DNA of 64,000 nt from Shouchella oshimensis (GCF_002019765.1 NZ_KV917380.1:300707-364706); one strand, 5' to 3'; counted from the first letter of the stretch, positions 9,192-18,520 are shown. The notes: a model not told the origin generated them from the sequence alone. Program-made: numbers and translations.

Positions 9192-9371
9192 TCACAATTG
9201 TTGGGTTGAAAGTGGTTCAGGTATCCAATGACATGAGTAGGAACGATCTTTATTTAATTGTTCTGCATACAGTTCAGCCTCGAATAAATCGTTGAAAATG
9301 GCATCCTCTTCACTATTGTCGACCTTAAGAGTTTTCGTTATTCCATTTATTGTACAGATCAATTTAAACAT
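9192..9371 (-). CDS. Small hypothetical protein, 59 residues
   Basis: A short open frame with a clear TAGGAGTGATG ribosome site 2 to 8 bases before its ATG. The product begins MFKLICTINGITKTLKVD, is acidic in the middle (EEDAIFNDLFEAELYAEQLN) and ends in EPLSTQQL. It has no signal peptide or membrane segment. I do not recognise a family. The start quality and the beta-strand-like N-terminus suggest it is real. Confidence 0.55.
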   Translation of the reverse strand: MFKLICTINGITKTLKVDNSEEDAIFNDLFEAELYAEQLNKDRSYSCHWIPEPLSTQQL

Positions 9372-9520
9372 GTCATCACTCCTAAGGGACTTTGTTTTAT
9401 TATGCGCTTTTTATAAATAAATAGATAGAGATTTCATCTATTCTCCCCGTGAATCAACGGGACCGTAGCTCATTTCACTGTTGAAAAAACGATATGCTAT
9501 ACTACTGTTGAGGTGAAAGC

Positions 9521-10717
9521 ATGCACAATCGTACGGAAAGCAAACAAGTAGTGAATGAGAAGGTTTCTAAACAACTAAAGAACGGCTATCCACTTCTTGA
9601 AAAAGACTGGTTTTCTACAGAGGACCTGCAAGAAGGGACACTTTTAACCATAGAGGATCATTCCAATCGTTTTATTGCCAAGGCGTATGTCGGCAAGCAG
9701 AATGTAGGAAACGGTTGGGTTCTATCAACAGATCAACAAGAGCCAATCGATCTTGCTTTTTTTAAGGGGAAATTGACAGAGGCTATTGAAAAACGTCAGG
9801 CTTATTTTCGGTCAGAAGATACGACAGCTTTTCGTTTATTTAATAGTGAAGGTGATGGAATAGGTGGATTACAAATCGATTATTATGCTGGTTACATTGT
9901 CATTACTTGGTATAGTGAGGGAATTTATACGTTTCGAGAATGGGTGTTAGACAGTGTTAGGAAGCTAGTGTCTTATGAAGGCATATATGAAAAGAAGCGA
10001 TTCGCAGAAGATGGTTCTTATACAGGTGAAGATGATTACGTGGAAGGAAAACGAGGCGAGTTTCCGCTTCTTATTAAAGAGAATGGAATCACATATGCTA
10101 CTTACTTGAATGATGGTCCAATGACTGGAATCTTTTTAGATCAACGTCTCGTGCGTAAACGGATTATGGATCAGTATGCTGTTGGAAAACGTGTATTAAA
10201 TCTTTTTTCCTACACTGGTGCGTTTTCAGTTGCAGCGGCAATGGGAGGCGCAAGTGAAACAACAAGTGTTGATCTAGCCAACCGCAGTAGGGAAAAAACA
10301 GAAGAACAATTTGCGGTTAACGGACTCGATCCAAAAGAACAGCGAATCGTTGTAATGGATGCGTTTCGCTACTTTTCTTATGCGAAAAAGAAAGAGCTAG
10401 AATATGACTTAATCGTGTTAGACCCACCGAGCTTTGCACGGTCTAAGAAGATAACGTTCCGTGCAGCAAAGGACTATTCGAAGCTTTTAGAAGAAGCCAT
10501 TCCGTTAGTAAGTAAAGACGGTGTTATGATCGCTTCTACCAATGCTGCAAATGTTACAACGAAGCAATTTAAGCGCTTTGTAGATGAGGCATTTGAAGCG
10601 ACAGGGGTCCACTATGAGGTGGTAGAAGAGCACCGGGTACCAGCAGACTTTGCAACAACCCGTGCCTATCCAAAAGGAAGTTATTTAAAGGTCTTAATGA
10701 TACAAGTACGTAAATAA
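9521..10717 (+). CDS. Class I SAM-dependent rRNA methyltransferase (RlmI/YwbD type)
   Basis: 398 residues. An N-terminal PUA-like RNA-binding domain (about residues 8-75) precedes a Rossmann methyltransferase with SAM motif LNLFSYTGAFSVAAAMGGA near residue 230, the acidic motif II in TSVDLAN and the target-base motif LDPPSF near residue 305. This layout matches 23S rRNA m5C methyltransferases such as RlmI; B. subtilis YwbD is the closest named relative I recognise. GAGGTGA precedes the ATG. TopB follows 14 bases downstream, probably cotranscribed. Confidence 0.85.
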   Translation: MHNRTESKQVVNEKVSKQLKNGYPLLEKDWFSTEDLQEGTLLTIEDHSNRFIAKAYVGKQNVGNGWVLSTDQQEPIDLAFFKGKLTEAIEKRQAYFRSEDTTAFRLFNSEGDGIGGLQIDYYAGYIVITWYSEGIYTFREWVLDSVRKLVSYEGIYEKKRFAEDGSYTGEDDYVEGKRGEFPLLIKENGITYATYLNDGPMTGIFLDQRLVRKRIMDQYAVGKRVLNLFSYTGAFSVAAAMGGASETTSVDLANRSREKTEEQFAVNGLDPKEQRIVVMDAFRYFSYAKKKELEYDLIVLDPPSFARSKKITFRAAKDYSKLLEEAIPLVSKDGVMIASTNAANVTTKQFKRFVDEAFEATGVHYEVVEEHRVPADFATTRAYPKGSYLKVLMIQVRK

Positions 10718-10731
10718 AAAAGGATGATTAG

Positions 10732-12912
10732 ATGAAGAAAAAAGCCATTTTAGCAGAAAAACCGTCTGTTGGTCGCGACATTGCCCGCGTTCTAGGCGCA
10801 AACCAAAAAGGAAACGGATTTTTTGAAGGCAAAGATGTTATTGTGACGTGGGGATTAGGGCATCTTGTCACGCATGCTGATCCTGAGCATTATGGAGAAC
10901 AGTATAAAACGTGGCGATTAGAGGAGCTACCGATGCTACCGAAGCGCCTTGATCTCGTTGTCATTAAACAAACCTCTAAGCAATTCCATACGGTGAAAAA
11001 AGTGTTGAATCGTCAAGATGTTGGTGAAGTGATTATCGCAACAGATGCAGGAAGAGAAGGGGAGCTTGTAGCTCGTTGGATTCTTGCAAAAGCCCATGTG
11101 AAAAAGCCAATTAAGCGATTATGGATTTCATCTGTTACAGATAAAGCGATAAAAGACGGTTTTAAGAAGCTGAAAGATGGTCGCCAGTATGAGAACTTGT
11201 TTGCCGCAGCAGAAGCCCGAGCAGAAGCCGACTGGTATGTAGGCATTAACGGTACACGCGCACTCACAACAAAGCATAATGCACAGCTCTCTTGTGGTCG
11301 CGTTCAGACGCCAACCCTTGCGATTCTGGCGGCACGAGAAAAAGCTATTCAATCCTTTAAGCCGGTGCCTTATCACACGCTGCAAGTAAGTGTAGATGCC
11401 GGTGCAATGTTCCGCTGGTATAATCAGAAATCTGGTGATGAGCGGATTTTCGATGAAGCAGAAGCGAAAGCCTTGAAAGAGAAGATAAAAGGAAAAGCCG
11501 TCGCTATTACAAGCGTGAAAGCGAAGAAAAAATTTACCCCTGCACCTCACCTCTACGATTTAACAGAGTTGCAGCGTGAAGCCAATAAACGTTACGGTTA
11601 CTCGGCAAAAGAAACTCTCGGTGCTTTGCAGAAGCTGTACGAACAGCATAAAGCAGTCACGTATCCAAGAACCGATTCGCGCTTTCTTTCTTCTGATCTT
11701 GTTGATACATTCAAAGACCGTTTAAAAGCCATTGATGTGCAGCCATTCCGCAAAACAGTGCTTGAAGCATCAAAGCTAGGCACACAACATGCGAAAAAAC
11801 AAATGGTTAACGACGCGAAAGTATCGGATCACCACGCGTTAATTCCAACCGAACAAGCACCACCAATAAGTGCTATGAATGATAAAGAAACGAAGCTTTA
11901 TTACTTGATTGTGCGACGCTTTTTAGCAAACTTTTTCCCAGCAAGTGAATCAGAGCAAACGGTTGTAGAAGCAGAGATTGCAAACGAAACACTCCGCACA
12001 AAAGGAGAGCGTATGATTTCTCTTGGTTGGCGTCAAAATGAAGACGAAGATCAAGCAAAAGAAAGCAAGCTTCCTAAATTAACTGAAGGAGAGAAGTTGT
12101 CGGTTAACCATACAGAATTAAAGCGAGGTGAAACAACGCCACCTGCCCGTTTTAATGAAGCAACCTTGTTGACGGCAATGGAAAAGCCAGCTCAATTTAT
12201 GGAAGAAAAAGACGCAACAATCTCTAAAACCCTTGCGCAAGCTGGTGGAATTGGTACGGTAGCAACCCGAGCAGACATCATTGAGAAGCTCTTTTCTAGC
12301 TTCTTAATTGAGAAAAAAGGCAAAGACCTTTTTGTGACGTCAAAAGGGAAGCAGCTACTTGATCTTGTACCAGAAGAGCTCAAATCGCCAGCGCTAACTG
12401 CTGAATGGGAGCAACGTCTTGAGAAAATTGTGCAAGGGAAAGAGCAGAAGAGTGCGTTTATTGCCGATATGAAAAAATATGCTCACTCCGTTGTTGGACA
12501 AGTAAAAGCCGACACAACGAAATTCCGTCATGATAATAAAACAGGGGAAAAATGCCCAGAGTGTGGTAAATTCTTGCTTGAAGTGAACGGGAAGAAGGGC
12601 AAAATGCGTGTGTGCCAAGATCGTGAATGCGGCTACCGTAAAAATATTGCGATGACGACAAATGCACGCTGTCCAAAATGTAAAAAGAAACTGGAACTTC
12701 GAGGGCAGGGAGACGCTCAAGTTTTCGCTTGTGTGTGTGGCCATCGAGAAAAGAAAGCTCAATTTGAGGAACGCCGTAAACAAAGTAAAAACAAAAATGT
12801 TTCGAAGCGTGAAGTAAATAATTATATGAAGAAACAAAACAAGCAAGACGATTTTGCAAACTCTGCACTAGCAGATCAATTAGCGAAATTAGGGTTAAAT
12901 AAAGAGAAGTAG
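10732..12912 (+). CDS. topB: DNA topoisomerase III
   Basis: 726-residue type IA topoisomerase. The TOPRIM domain starts with AILAEKPSVG (catalytic Glu9) and holds ATDAGREGEL near residue 104. The active-site Tyr lies in AVTYPRTDSRFL near residue 310. Two Cys clusters at the C-terminus (CPECGKF...C...C and CPKCKKK...C-x-C) form degenerate zinc ribbons, followed by a basic tail. It relaxes negative supercoils and separates intertwined single strands during replication and repair. The length agrees with B. subtilis TopB. Confidence 0.95.
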   Translation: MKKKAILAEKPSVGRDIARVLGANQKGNGFFEGKDVIVTWGLGHLVTHADPEHYGEQYKTWRLEELPMLPKRLDLVVIKQTSKQFHTVKKVLNRQDVGEVIIATDAGREGELVARWILAKAHVKKPIKRLWISSVTDKAIKDGFKKLKDGRQYENLFAAAEARAEADWYVGINGTRALTTKHNAQLSCGRVQTPTLAILAAREKAIQSFKPVPYHTLQVSVDAGAMFRWYNQKSGDERIFDEAEAKALKEKIKGKAVAITSVKAKKKFTPAPHLYDLTELQREANKRYGYSAKETLGALQKLYEQHKAVTYPRTDSRFLSSDLVDTFKDRLKAIDVQPFRKTVLEASKLGTQHAKKQMVNDAKVSDHHALIPTEQAPPISAMNDKETKLYYLIVRRFLANFFPASESEQTVVEAEIANETLRTKGERMISLGWRQNEDEDQAKESKLPKLTEGEKLSVNHTELKRGETTPPARFNEATLLTAMEKPAQFMEEKDATISKTLAQAGGIGTVATRADIIEKLFSSFLIEKKGKDLFVTSKGKQLLDLVPEELKSPALTAEWEQRLEKIVQGKEQKSAFIADMKKYAHSVVGQVKADTTKFRHDNKTGEKCPECGKFLLEVNGKKGKMRVCQDRECGYRKNIAMTTNARCPKCKKKLELRGQGDAQVFACVCGHREKKAQFEERRKQSKNKNVSKREVNNYMKKQNKQDDFANSALADQLAKLGLNKEK

Positions 12913-12913
12913 G

Positions 12914-12949
12914 TCACCGTCCACTGATTCACATCAGTGGGCTTTTTGC
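12914..12949 (+). terminator. Rho-independent terminator of topB
   Basis: TCCACTGAT pairs with ATCAGTGGG around TCAC, followed by CTTTTTG. Confidence 0.75.
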
Positions 12950-12953
12950 GCCG

Positions 12954-12970
12954 TTTACATTTTGTTTATA
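12954..12970 (+). promoter_or_regulatory. PhoP-box-like direct repeat upstream of the alkaline phosphatase
   Basis: TTTACA (12954-12959) and TTTATA (12965-12970) are spaced by exactly five bases, the 11-base period of the Bacillus Pho box (TT-A/C/T-ACA repeated). A weak third copy, TTCATC, starts at 12975. A TATAAG -10 lies at 13010. Confidence 0.45.
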
Positions 12971-13058
12971 AACCTTCATCGGAGCATAATGTGCGCTTTA
13001 CAATTTTCCTATAAGGTAAAAGTGTAGGAAATAAAATTGGACAAGGGGTGGATGATAA

Positions 13059-14390
13059 ATGAAAAAACAGTTCATTACATATGGTTTGGTTGGCGCAATG
13101 ACAATCGGGTTAATCGCTACAACAACAGGTGTTTCTGCCAGTGACGATGGAAGTATACCAAGTCACGGACCCGCCAAAAATGTCATTTTCTTAATACCCG
13201 ATGGTTTCTCCCAAAGTTATGCAAGTAGCTACAGGTTCTATAAAGAAGATGCTCTTCCGATATGGGAAGAAAAAGAGATGTTTGCTGCTATGGTAAAAAC
13301 GGGGTCTAATAATGCGGTCATTACAGATTCTGCTGCAGCAGGAACAGCTTTAGCAACAGGTCATAAAACAGATAATGGTGTGATCGGTTTAGGGTCAGAT
13401 GGCGAGTCACTCCCGACCATCCTCGATATAGCAAAAGAAAATGGAAAACGTACAGGTCTAGTAGCAACATCAACGATTACCCATGCGACCCCCGCTGCCT
13501 TTGCAGCAAAAGTAGAATCTCGAGGAAGCTACACAGAGATTGCGAAACAAATGATGGAAAACGAAAACGTTGATTTACTATTCGGTGGGGGGAGAACCGA
13601 ATTTTTACCGGAGAGCGAAGGGGGTATTCGTGACGATGATCGAAACTTAGTGACATATGCAGAGGAAAGTGGCTATACATACTTAGAAACCCGAAGACAG
13701 CTTATGCAATGGGAGGGCGAAGGTGATAAAGTACTCGGATTATTTGCAGAGGAAGCATTAGAGCCGTCTCTTAACCAACGAACGGACGAGCCAAGCCTAG
13801 CGGAGATGACGAACACAGCCATTGATTTCTTATCAAAAGATGAAGAGGGATTCTTCTTAATGGTGGAGGGCAGCCAAATTGACTGGGCTGGTCACGACAA
13901 CGATCCTCTCTATGCGATGACGGATACAGAAGCCTTTGAAGAAGCCGTAAAGATAGCGGTAGACTACGCAGACACCCATGAAGATACGTTAGTTGTCATG
14001 GTAGGCGACCACGATACAGGTGGAATGGCTGTTCATGCCTCTGAAGAAGCACACCCAACGATGTTAAACCAAGTCCATTCATTAGGTAAGGATATGGCTG
14101 AAGCAGTTACCCACGATTACGCTAATCTAGAGGACGTTCTTAAAGAGAAAACAGCATTTGAATGGACGGAAGAAGAAATGGATGACTTAAAAGAAGCGGA
14201 ATCGTTAAAGCTTGCCATTAACGGGGCGATCAGCGAGAAGACAGGCTTTGGTTGGTCTTCCTACGATCACACTGGTATAGATGTACCACTTTTCGCTTAT
14301 GGGGCAGGAGCAGCATCATTCAACGGCACAATGGACAACACCGATGTTCCGAAAATAATGCTTGAAGCCCTTGGTCTATCTGGACTATAA
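13059..14390 (+). CDS. Secreted alkaline phosphatase (PhoA family)
   Basis: 443 residues with a Sec signal peptide ending near GVSASDD. Metal and nucleophile motifs are visible: LIPDG (Asp for Mg/Zn), ITDSAAAGTALATG with the phosphoryl-accepting Ser91, EGSQIDWAGHDND, VGDHDTGGMAVH and YDHTGIDVP (Zn His). It releases phosphate from monoesters outside the cell. The chain is acidic, as in other secreted enzymes of this type. A Pho-box-like repeat upstream suggests induction by phosphate starvation. Confidence 0.92.
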   Translation: MKKQFITYGLVGAMTIGLIATTTGVSASDDGSIPSHGPAKNVIFLIPDGFSQSYASSYRFYKEDALPIWEEKEMFAAMVKTGSNNAVITDSAAAGTALATGHKTDNGVIGLGSDGESLPTILDIAKENGKRTGLVATSTITHATPAAFAAKVESRGSYTEIAKQMMENENVDLLFGGGRTEFLPESEGGIRDDDRNLVTYAEESGYTYLETRRQLMQWEGEGDKVLGLFAEEALEPSLNQRTDEPSLAEMTNTAIDFLSKDEEGFFLMVEGSQIDWAGHDNDPLYAMTDTEAFEEAVKIAVDYADTHEDTLVVMVGDHDTGGMAVHASEEAHPTMLNQVHSLGKDMAEAVTHDYANLEDVLKEKTAFEWTEEEMDDLKEAESLKLAINGAISEKTGFGWSSYDHTGIDVPLFAYGAGAASFNGTMDNTDVPKIMLEALGLSGL

Positions 14391-14398
14391 AAGAAAGA

Positions 14399-14430
14399 AA
14401 CCGCCTGTCTGTTAGGAGAGGCGGTTTTCA
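14399..14430. terminator. Terminator between the phosphatase and flotillin genes
   Basis: AACCGCCT pairs with AGGCGGTT, followed by TTC; weak T-tract on both sides but positioned between convergent genes. Confidence 0.7.
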
Positions 14431-14436
14431 TCATTA

Positions 14437-15891
14437 TTATTTTTTCGATATATTTTCAACAAGCTCTTTAATATCAATGCCGCTAGATGCCTTTAATGAT
14501 TCTTGCAAGCCAGCCATGAGATCTGTTGCGTAACCAGTGACACGATTCGCACCACCATTTTCACCAGATCCAGTATCCACAACGGTAATTTTATCAATAT
14601 TAGATAATGGAGAAGAAACTTCTCTTGCGTACTCAGGTAGCATGTCGATAATCATGCTGAGCTTAGCTGCTTCGCCATATTTCTCGAATGCTTCGGCAAT
14701 CTTTTCTTTTGCTTCGGCTTCAGCAAGACCTTTCAGACGAATAACATCCGCTTCTGATTCCCCGCGGGCACGAACCGCTTCGGCTTCAGCAAGACCATCA
14801 ACACGAACTTTCTCCGCTTCCGCTTTTGCCATCGCTTCCACCCTGTATTTATCTGCATCGGCTTCTGCGAAGTGTCTACTTTTCTCTGCTTCCGCTGATT
14901 GTTCAACAGAATAACGGTCCGCATCGGCTTTCTTTTTCACTTCTGCATCATATTGACGCTCACGACGCGCAATTTCTTTTTCTTCTAATTCAATTTGCTT
15001 TTGACGCTCAATAATTTGAATTTGCATTTGTTGTTCAGTTACTTCTTGTTTCGAGCGTGCTTCTTGTAAGTGGTACGCTTGGTCAGCTTGGGCTTTCGCT
15101 TGCTCTTGCTCACTACGATAAGCCGCTACCTTTAACTGATTATTCTTTTCAGATTCAGCAATTTCTGTAGCCCGCTCAATTTCAGAACGTTTCGCTTGCG
15201 TGTTCGCATCCGCTTGACGAATACGCGTTTCTTTTTCCGCTTCCGCTGTGGCAATATCTGCGTCACGTTTTACTTGCGCAATTCTTGGCTTACCAAGAGA
15301 TTCTAAGTATCCATTCGTATCTCGTAAATCTTTAATGGTAAAGGAAACAATGACAAGACCCATTTTTGCTAAATCTTGTGAAGCCACTTTTTGTACCTCT
15401 TGAGAAAAGCGCTCACGGTTTTTGTAAATCTCTTCTACTGTCATAGAACCGAGAATCGAACGAAGATGACCTTCTAGCACTTCTTTCGCTTCTTGTTCCC
15501 GATCTTCTCTTGATTTTCCTAAAAATTGCTCTGCTGCTGTCGCGATTTCACCAATGGAACCACCGATTTTAATAATGGCTGTACCATCGGCAATAACCGG
15601 AACGCCTTGCTCTGTGTACACTTCTGGTGTTTGGACATCCAATTTACTTGATAGCAATGACAATGGCTTTGCTTGTTGAAAAACCGGCATTACAAACGTA
15701 CCGCCACCACGAACGATTTTGATACGGTTACCTGCATCGTCCATGTTTACATTTTTACCACCTAAATAACTTCCTGTTACAATAAGTGCTTCATCTGGTC
15801 CTGCCGTGCGGTATCTTGTAACAAACACCCCTACAAGTACAGCTAGAATGACAACGACAATTCCAACAATAATGATAATTTCCATACCCAA
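14437..15891 (-). CDS. floT: Flotillin family membrane scaffold
   Basis: 484 residues. One N-terminal membrane segment (residues 3-22) is followed by an SPFH/PHB domain (about 25-200) and a long Ala-Glu-rich coiled coil with repeated EAEAxRxRGE-like units (about 230-400), then a small C-terminal domain. Flotillins assemble in ordered membrane regions and organise signalling and secretion proteins. GGGGG lies 7 bases before the TTG at 15891; an ATG two codons later is the alternative. It follows the NfeD gene as in the B. subtilis yuaF-floT operon. Confidence 0.93.
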   Translation of the reverse strand: MGMEIIIIVGIVVVILAVLVGVFVTRYRTAGPDEALIVTGSYLGGKNVNMDDAGNRIKIVRGGGTFVMPVFQQAKPLSLLSSKLDVQTPEVYTEQGVPVIADGTAIIKIGGSIGEIATAAEQFLGKSREDREQEAKEVLEGHLRSILGSMTVEEIYKNRERFSQEVQKVASQDLAKMGLVIVSFTIKDLRDTNGYLESLGKPRIAQVKRDADIATAEAEKETRIRQADANTQAKRSEIERATEIAESEKNNQLKVAAYRSEQEQAKAQADQAYHLQEARSKQEVTEQQMQIQIIERQKQIELEEKEIARRERQYDAEVKKKADADRYSVEQSAEAEKSRHFAEADADKYRVEAMAKAEAEKVRVDGLAEAEAVRARGESEADVIRLKGLAEAEAKEKIAEAFEKYGEAAKLSMIIDMLPEYAREVSSPLSNIDKITVVDTGSGENGGANRVTGYATDLMAGLQESLKASSGIDIKELVENISKK

Positions 15892-15910
15892 AACAATTCC
15901 CCCTTAAAAA

Positions 15911-16429
15911 TTAAAGATCATCGAGTGCCAACATCGTGACATAGGCAATCCCATTTTCCATCTTGACAATGACAACTTCAGTACCTGATGGAATAACTTG
16001 ATTATCCAGACAGGCTGCTGTTTTCGCAATGGTTCCGCTGTCGCTACGAATGACAACCTCTCCGAAACCATCTGCTGGAACCGTCAAAATTACCTCGCCC
16101 TGCTTTCCTTCCAAGTCTTCATCACTATAAGCAACAGACTCTTCTGTATGCTGCAAAGGCGTCAAAATAAACAAATTAAATAATGTCGCCAAACCTAACG
16201 CAATTGCAGCAGCAATAAGACCGGCTACAAGGCTATCAAAAGGTGAAAATCGCTCCAATATGTAAGCAGAAGCCCCAAAGAAAGCAGGTGTAGAAAGGAT
16301 TAACGTCGGTGAGAGCCAGCCATCAAAAATGTCAAAAATGCCATCCAATATATCTGACAACAAGACATATAAAACGGTCAACCCACCACTAACTAGAAGG
16401 ATTGTGAAGTAAATCGTTGTGAGCTCCAT
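15911..16429 (-). CDS. NfeD family membrane protein (YuaF-like)
   Basis: 172 residues with three or four hydrophobic segments (about 5-25, 40-60 and 65-90) followed by a soluble beta-rich OB-fold domain (about 105-170, ending in IAYVTMLALDDL). NfeD proteins partner flotillins; the short YuaF type lacks the serine protease domain of long NfeD. An AGGAGGAA ribosome site precedes the ATG. It lies 19 bases upstream of floT in the same operon. Confidence 0.9.
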   Translation of the reverse strand: MELTTIYFTILLVSGGLTVLYVLLSDILDGIFDIFDGWLSPTLILSTPAFFGASAYILERFSPFDSLVAGLIAAAIALGLATLFNLFILTPLQHTEESVAYSDEDLEGKQGEVILTVPADGFGEVVIRSDSGTIAKTAACLDNQVIPSGTEVVIVKMENGIAYVTMLALDDL

Positions 16430-16796
16430 ATAAATTCCTCCTTTACCTAAGTCTACTTTATATACGCCTCCAGTAGGGGAAGAAGTTTCAAGAAAATGAA
16501 TTAAAATTTCGTAGAGAATAAAGACAACAGCAAAAACTAAAAAAAGAAAAACAAATAATGAAGAGGTAAAAGTAAAATGGAGGAGTGATAAAGGAGTGCC
16601 AGCAGTTTAGCGCGGCGAGTACGAACATAAGACGATGATCATGATTGGGTATTTCCTTATTTATACAAAAATTGACTGAACCTTTCATTTATGCAATAAT
16701 TATGTAAAATTTTTAAAAATAAACACTTTAAAAAATGTCAGTCATATTAGAAGTGAAAATGGTGCAGTTCTTATGGTAAAAGGATGGAGGAATGTT
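16430..16796. other. Intergenic region between nfeD and the DUF3021 gene
   Basis: It holds the sigma-W-like site near the nfeD end. The remainder is AT-rich. A 66-codon minus-strand frame at 16488-16688 has no ribosome site and low-complexity codons; I see nothing else. Confidence 0.5.
16463..16490 (-). promoter_or_regulatory. Sigma-W-like promoter of the nfeD-floT operon
   Basis: On the minus strand TGAAAC (16485-16490) and CGTA (16463-16466) match the two sigma-W elements, and the B. subtilis operon is sigma-W controlled. The spacer is 18 bases, two longer than usual, so the call is tentative. Confidence 0.45.
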
Positions 16797-17195
16797 ATGA
16801 AACTTTTTTTGAAAGGATTACTTAGAGGGTTAGTCCCATTAGTAATTCTATTAATGATTTCAATGTGGAATATGTTAAATGGATCAACAGACTTGGCAAA
16901 AATTTTTTTATTTTATAGTTTAGTAACCTTTTTTGTAGGGGCATTAAGTGTGATATATCAAATTAAAAAATGGAGTTTTTTAAAGCAAATTATTGTTCAT
17001 TATGCGGCAATGCTGATTACCGTTTTTCCAGTTTTGCTTCTATACGGTTCCTATCCACTGAATACTTTTATGGATGTGTTAAAGGTATATTTTCATTTTA
17101 ACAAAGTTGGCTTTATTTTATTTGTTTCGTCATTAATTATTTTTAGAGTATTTAATAAGTTTGATACCTCTAAAGAAAAGTATAAAACGTTGTAA
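16797..17195 (+). CDS. DUF3021 family membrane protein
   Basis: 132 residues with four hydrophobic segments and the family-typical VIYQIKKWSFLKQIIVHY stretch after the second one. DUF3021 proteins are usually encoded next to a LytTR response regulator and are thought to control it; no such gene is adjacent here. The start is the ATG preceded by GGATGGAGG; eight upstream codons are in frame but lack a better site. The base composition is more AT-rich than its neighbours. Confidence 0.75.
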   Translation: MKLFLKGLLRGLVPLVILLMISMWNMLNGSTDLAKIFLFYSLVTFFVGALSVIYQIKKWSFLKQIIVHYAAMLITVFPVLLLYGSYPLNTFMDVLKVYFHFNKVGFILFVSSLIIFRVFNKFDTSKEKYKTL

Positions 17196-17368
17196 TAAAA
17201 TTCTTCACCACATTTTGTGAGCCAATTTTCTATCAGATACAAATGTATAGAAAAACAGGAATTATGTAGAAACATGACGAATGGAAAAAGTAGAAGACCA
17301 GATAACATAAATAGTTACAAAAATTAACAAAATGTATATTGGGAAATATCTAACTTATCTTACATTTG

Positions 17369-17392
17369 TTCTATTTTACCAGTAAAATAGAA
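17369..17392. repeat. Perfect 11+11 bp palindrome upstream of rap
   Basis: TTCTATTTTAC, two bases (CA), then GTAAAATAGAA. It ends 45 bases before the rap start and has no T-tract after it, so it looks like an operator for a dimeric regulator rather than a terminator. It does not match ComA, Spo0A, CodY or AbrB consensus sites as I know them. Confidence 0.6.
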
Positions 17393-17419
17393 CCATAATA
17401 ACAAAAAGGAGGTGGTAGG

Positions 17420-18520
17420 ATGCAAATAACGATACCATCAGAGGAAGTCGGTGCCAAAATTGTAGAATGGTATAGTTGCATTATTGCACGATCAACGGAT
17501 GAAGCCATTCTATTACATGAGGAAATTAAGCAGATGCTAAAAAGGATGGAGCCTAGTGACAGCATTTTGGCTTATTATTCGCTTGTAGAGTACCGATATA
17601 CGATGATGAGAGATCAAACGACAGATGAAAAAGCTGGAGACGAGATGATCGAACGTGTATCTCCAGCAGTAAGTGAATCTCTTGACCATCTGTTAAGGTA
17701 TATGTACTATTTTGTAAGCGGTCAACATGAGTTTATGCACCATCGCTATCGTTCTGCCATTCGCTTATTTCGTAAAGCCGAGCGATTGCTCGAATATGTG
17801 AAAGATGAGGCAGAAGAGGCTGAGTTTCAATACTATATGGGTTTGGCGTTATTAAGGATTAATCATAATGCTTATGCCTGCTCATACTTAGAAGAAGCCA
17901 TTGTGACATTTAAGCGATTAGGGTATACAGAGCGAATTATTTTCTCAACTAACATTTTAGCAGGTATTTATTCAATATCAGATATGCATGAAGAGGCAAA
18001 GGAAATCATGAATGAAAATGTATCTTTAAGTAATGATTATCCGTATGCTAAACAATTAGTTATTAATACGATGGGCATTAACGCTTATCGAGAAAAAGAT
18101 TTCGAGAATGCAAAAAATTATTTTGAACAGAATATATCCTCTGATGAGTTTACTGGTTATTTTGTAGTCGCACAAGCACACTATTGTTTAGCAAGAGTTC
18201 TGTTTGTACAAGGTAATCATAAAGAAGCAGGAACAGAACTAGACAAAGCTTTCCAAGAAGTAACTAAACATAACAACGAAGAATTTCTCATTAGATGTAG
18301 AATCCTGCAAAAGATATACGTGGAAAAAAATTATAAGGATTTGGAACATGAGTTTGATTTATTAGAAGATCGGAAAATGTTATATGCTTGCGAAGAACTT
18401 GCTCAGGAGTTATCGGCTATGTTTCAGGAACAGCAGGATACGGAAAAGGCACTTTGTTTTATGCAGCGTGCCTATCGTGCCAAACAAAAATCGTTAACGT
18501 TAGGAGTTGGGTCAGATTGA
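17420..18520 (+). CDS. Rap family aspartate phosphatase / quorum-sensing TPR protein
   Basis: 366 residues, all helical. The N-terminus (IPSEEVGAKIVEWYSCI) is the Rap three-helix bundle and is followed by a linker and about six tetratricopeptide repeats (from about residue 95). Rap proteins dephosphorylate Spo0F or bind response regulators such as ComA, and are inhibited by their cognate Phr peptide. A strong AAAAAGGAGGTGG site precedes the ATG. Its stop overlaps the start of the phr gene by three bases. The target cannot be told from sequence alone. Confidence 0.9.
   Translation: MQITIPSEEVGAKIVEWYSCIIARSTDEAILLHEEIKQMLKRMEPSDSILAYYSLVEYRYTMMRDQTTDEKAGDEMIERVSPAVSESLDHLLRYMYYFVSGQHEFMHHRYRSAIRLFRKAERLLEYVKDEAEEAEFQYYMGLALLRINHNAYACSYLEEAIVTFKRLGYTERIIFSTNILAGIYSISDMHEEAKEIMNENVSLSNDYPYAKQLVINTMGINAYREKDFENAKNYFEQNISSDEFTGYFVVAQAHYCLARVLFVQGNHKEAGTELDKAFQEVTKHNNEEFLIRCRILQKIYVEKNYKDLEHEFDLLEDRKMLYACEELAQELSAMFQEQQDTEKALCFMQRAYRAKQKSLTLGVGSD

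Noticed and set aside
14700-14900. Repeat-like GCTTC/GCTTCGGC pattern resembling a direct-repeat array
   Set aside because: It is codon periodicity of the Ala-Glu repeats in flotillin, not a CRISPR or tandem array with unique spacers.
14537-14914. 125-codon plus-strand frame inside floT
   Set aside because: It is the reverse reading of the Ala/Glu-rich coiled coil, giving Ser/Ala/Phe repeats; no ribosome site.
16488-16688. 66-codon minus-strand frame upstream of nfeD
   Set aside because: It covers the sigma-W-like promoter, has no ribosome site and an unusual run of Phe, Ser and Cys.
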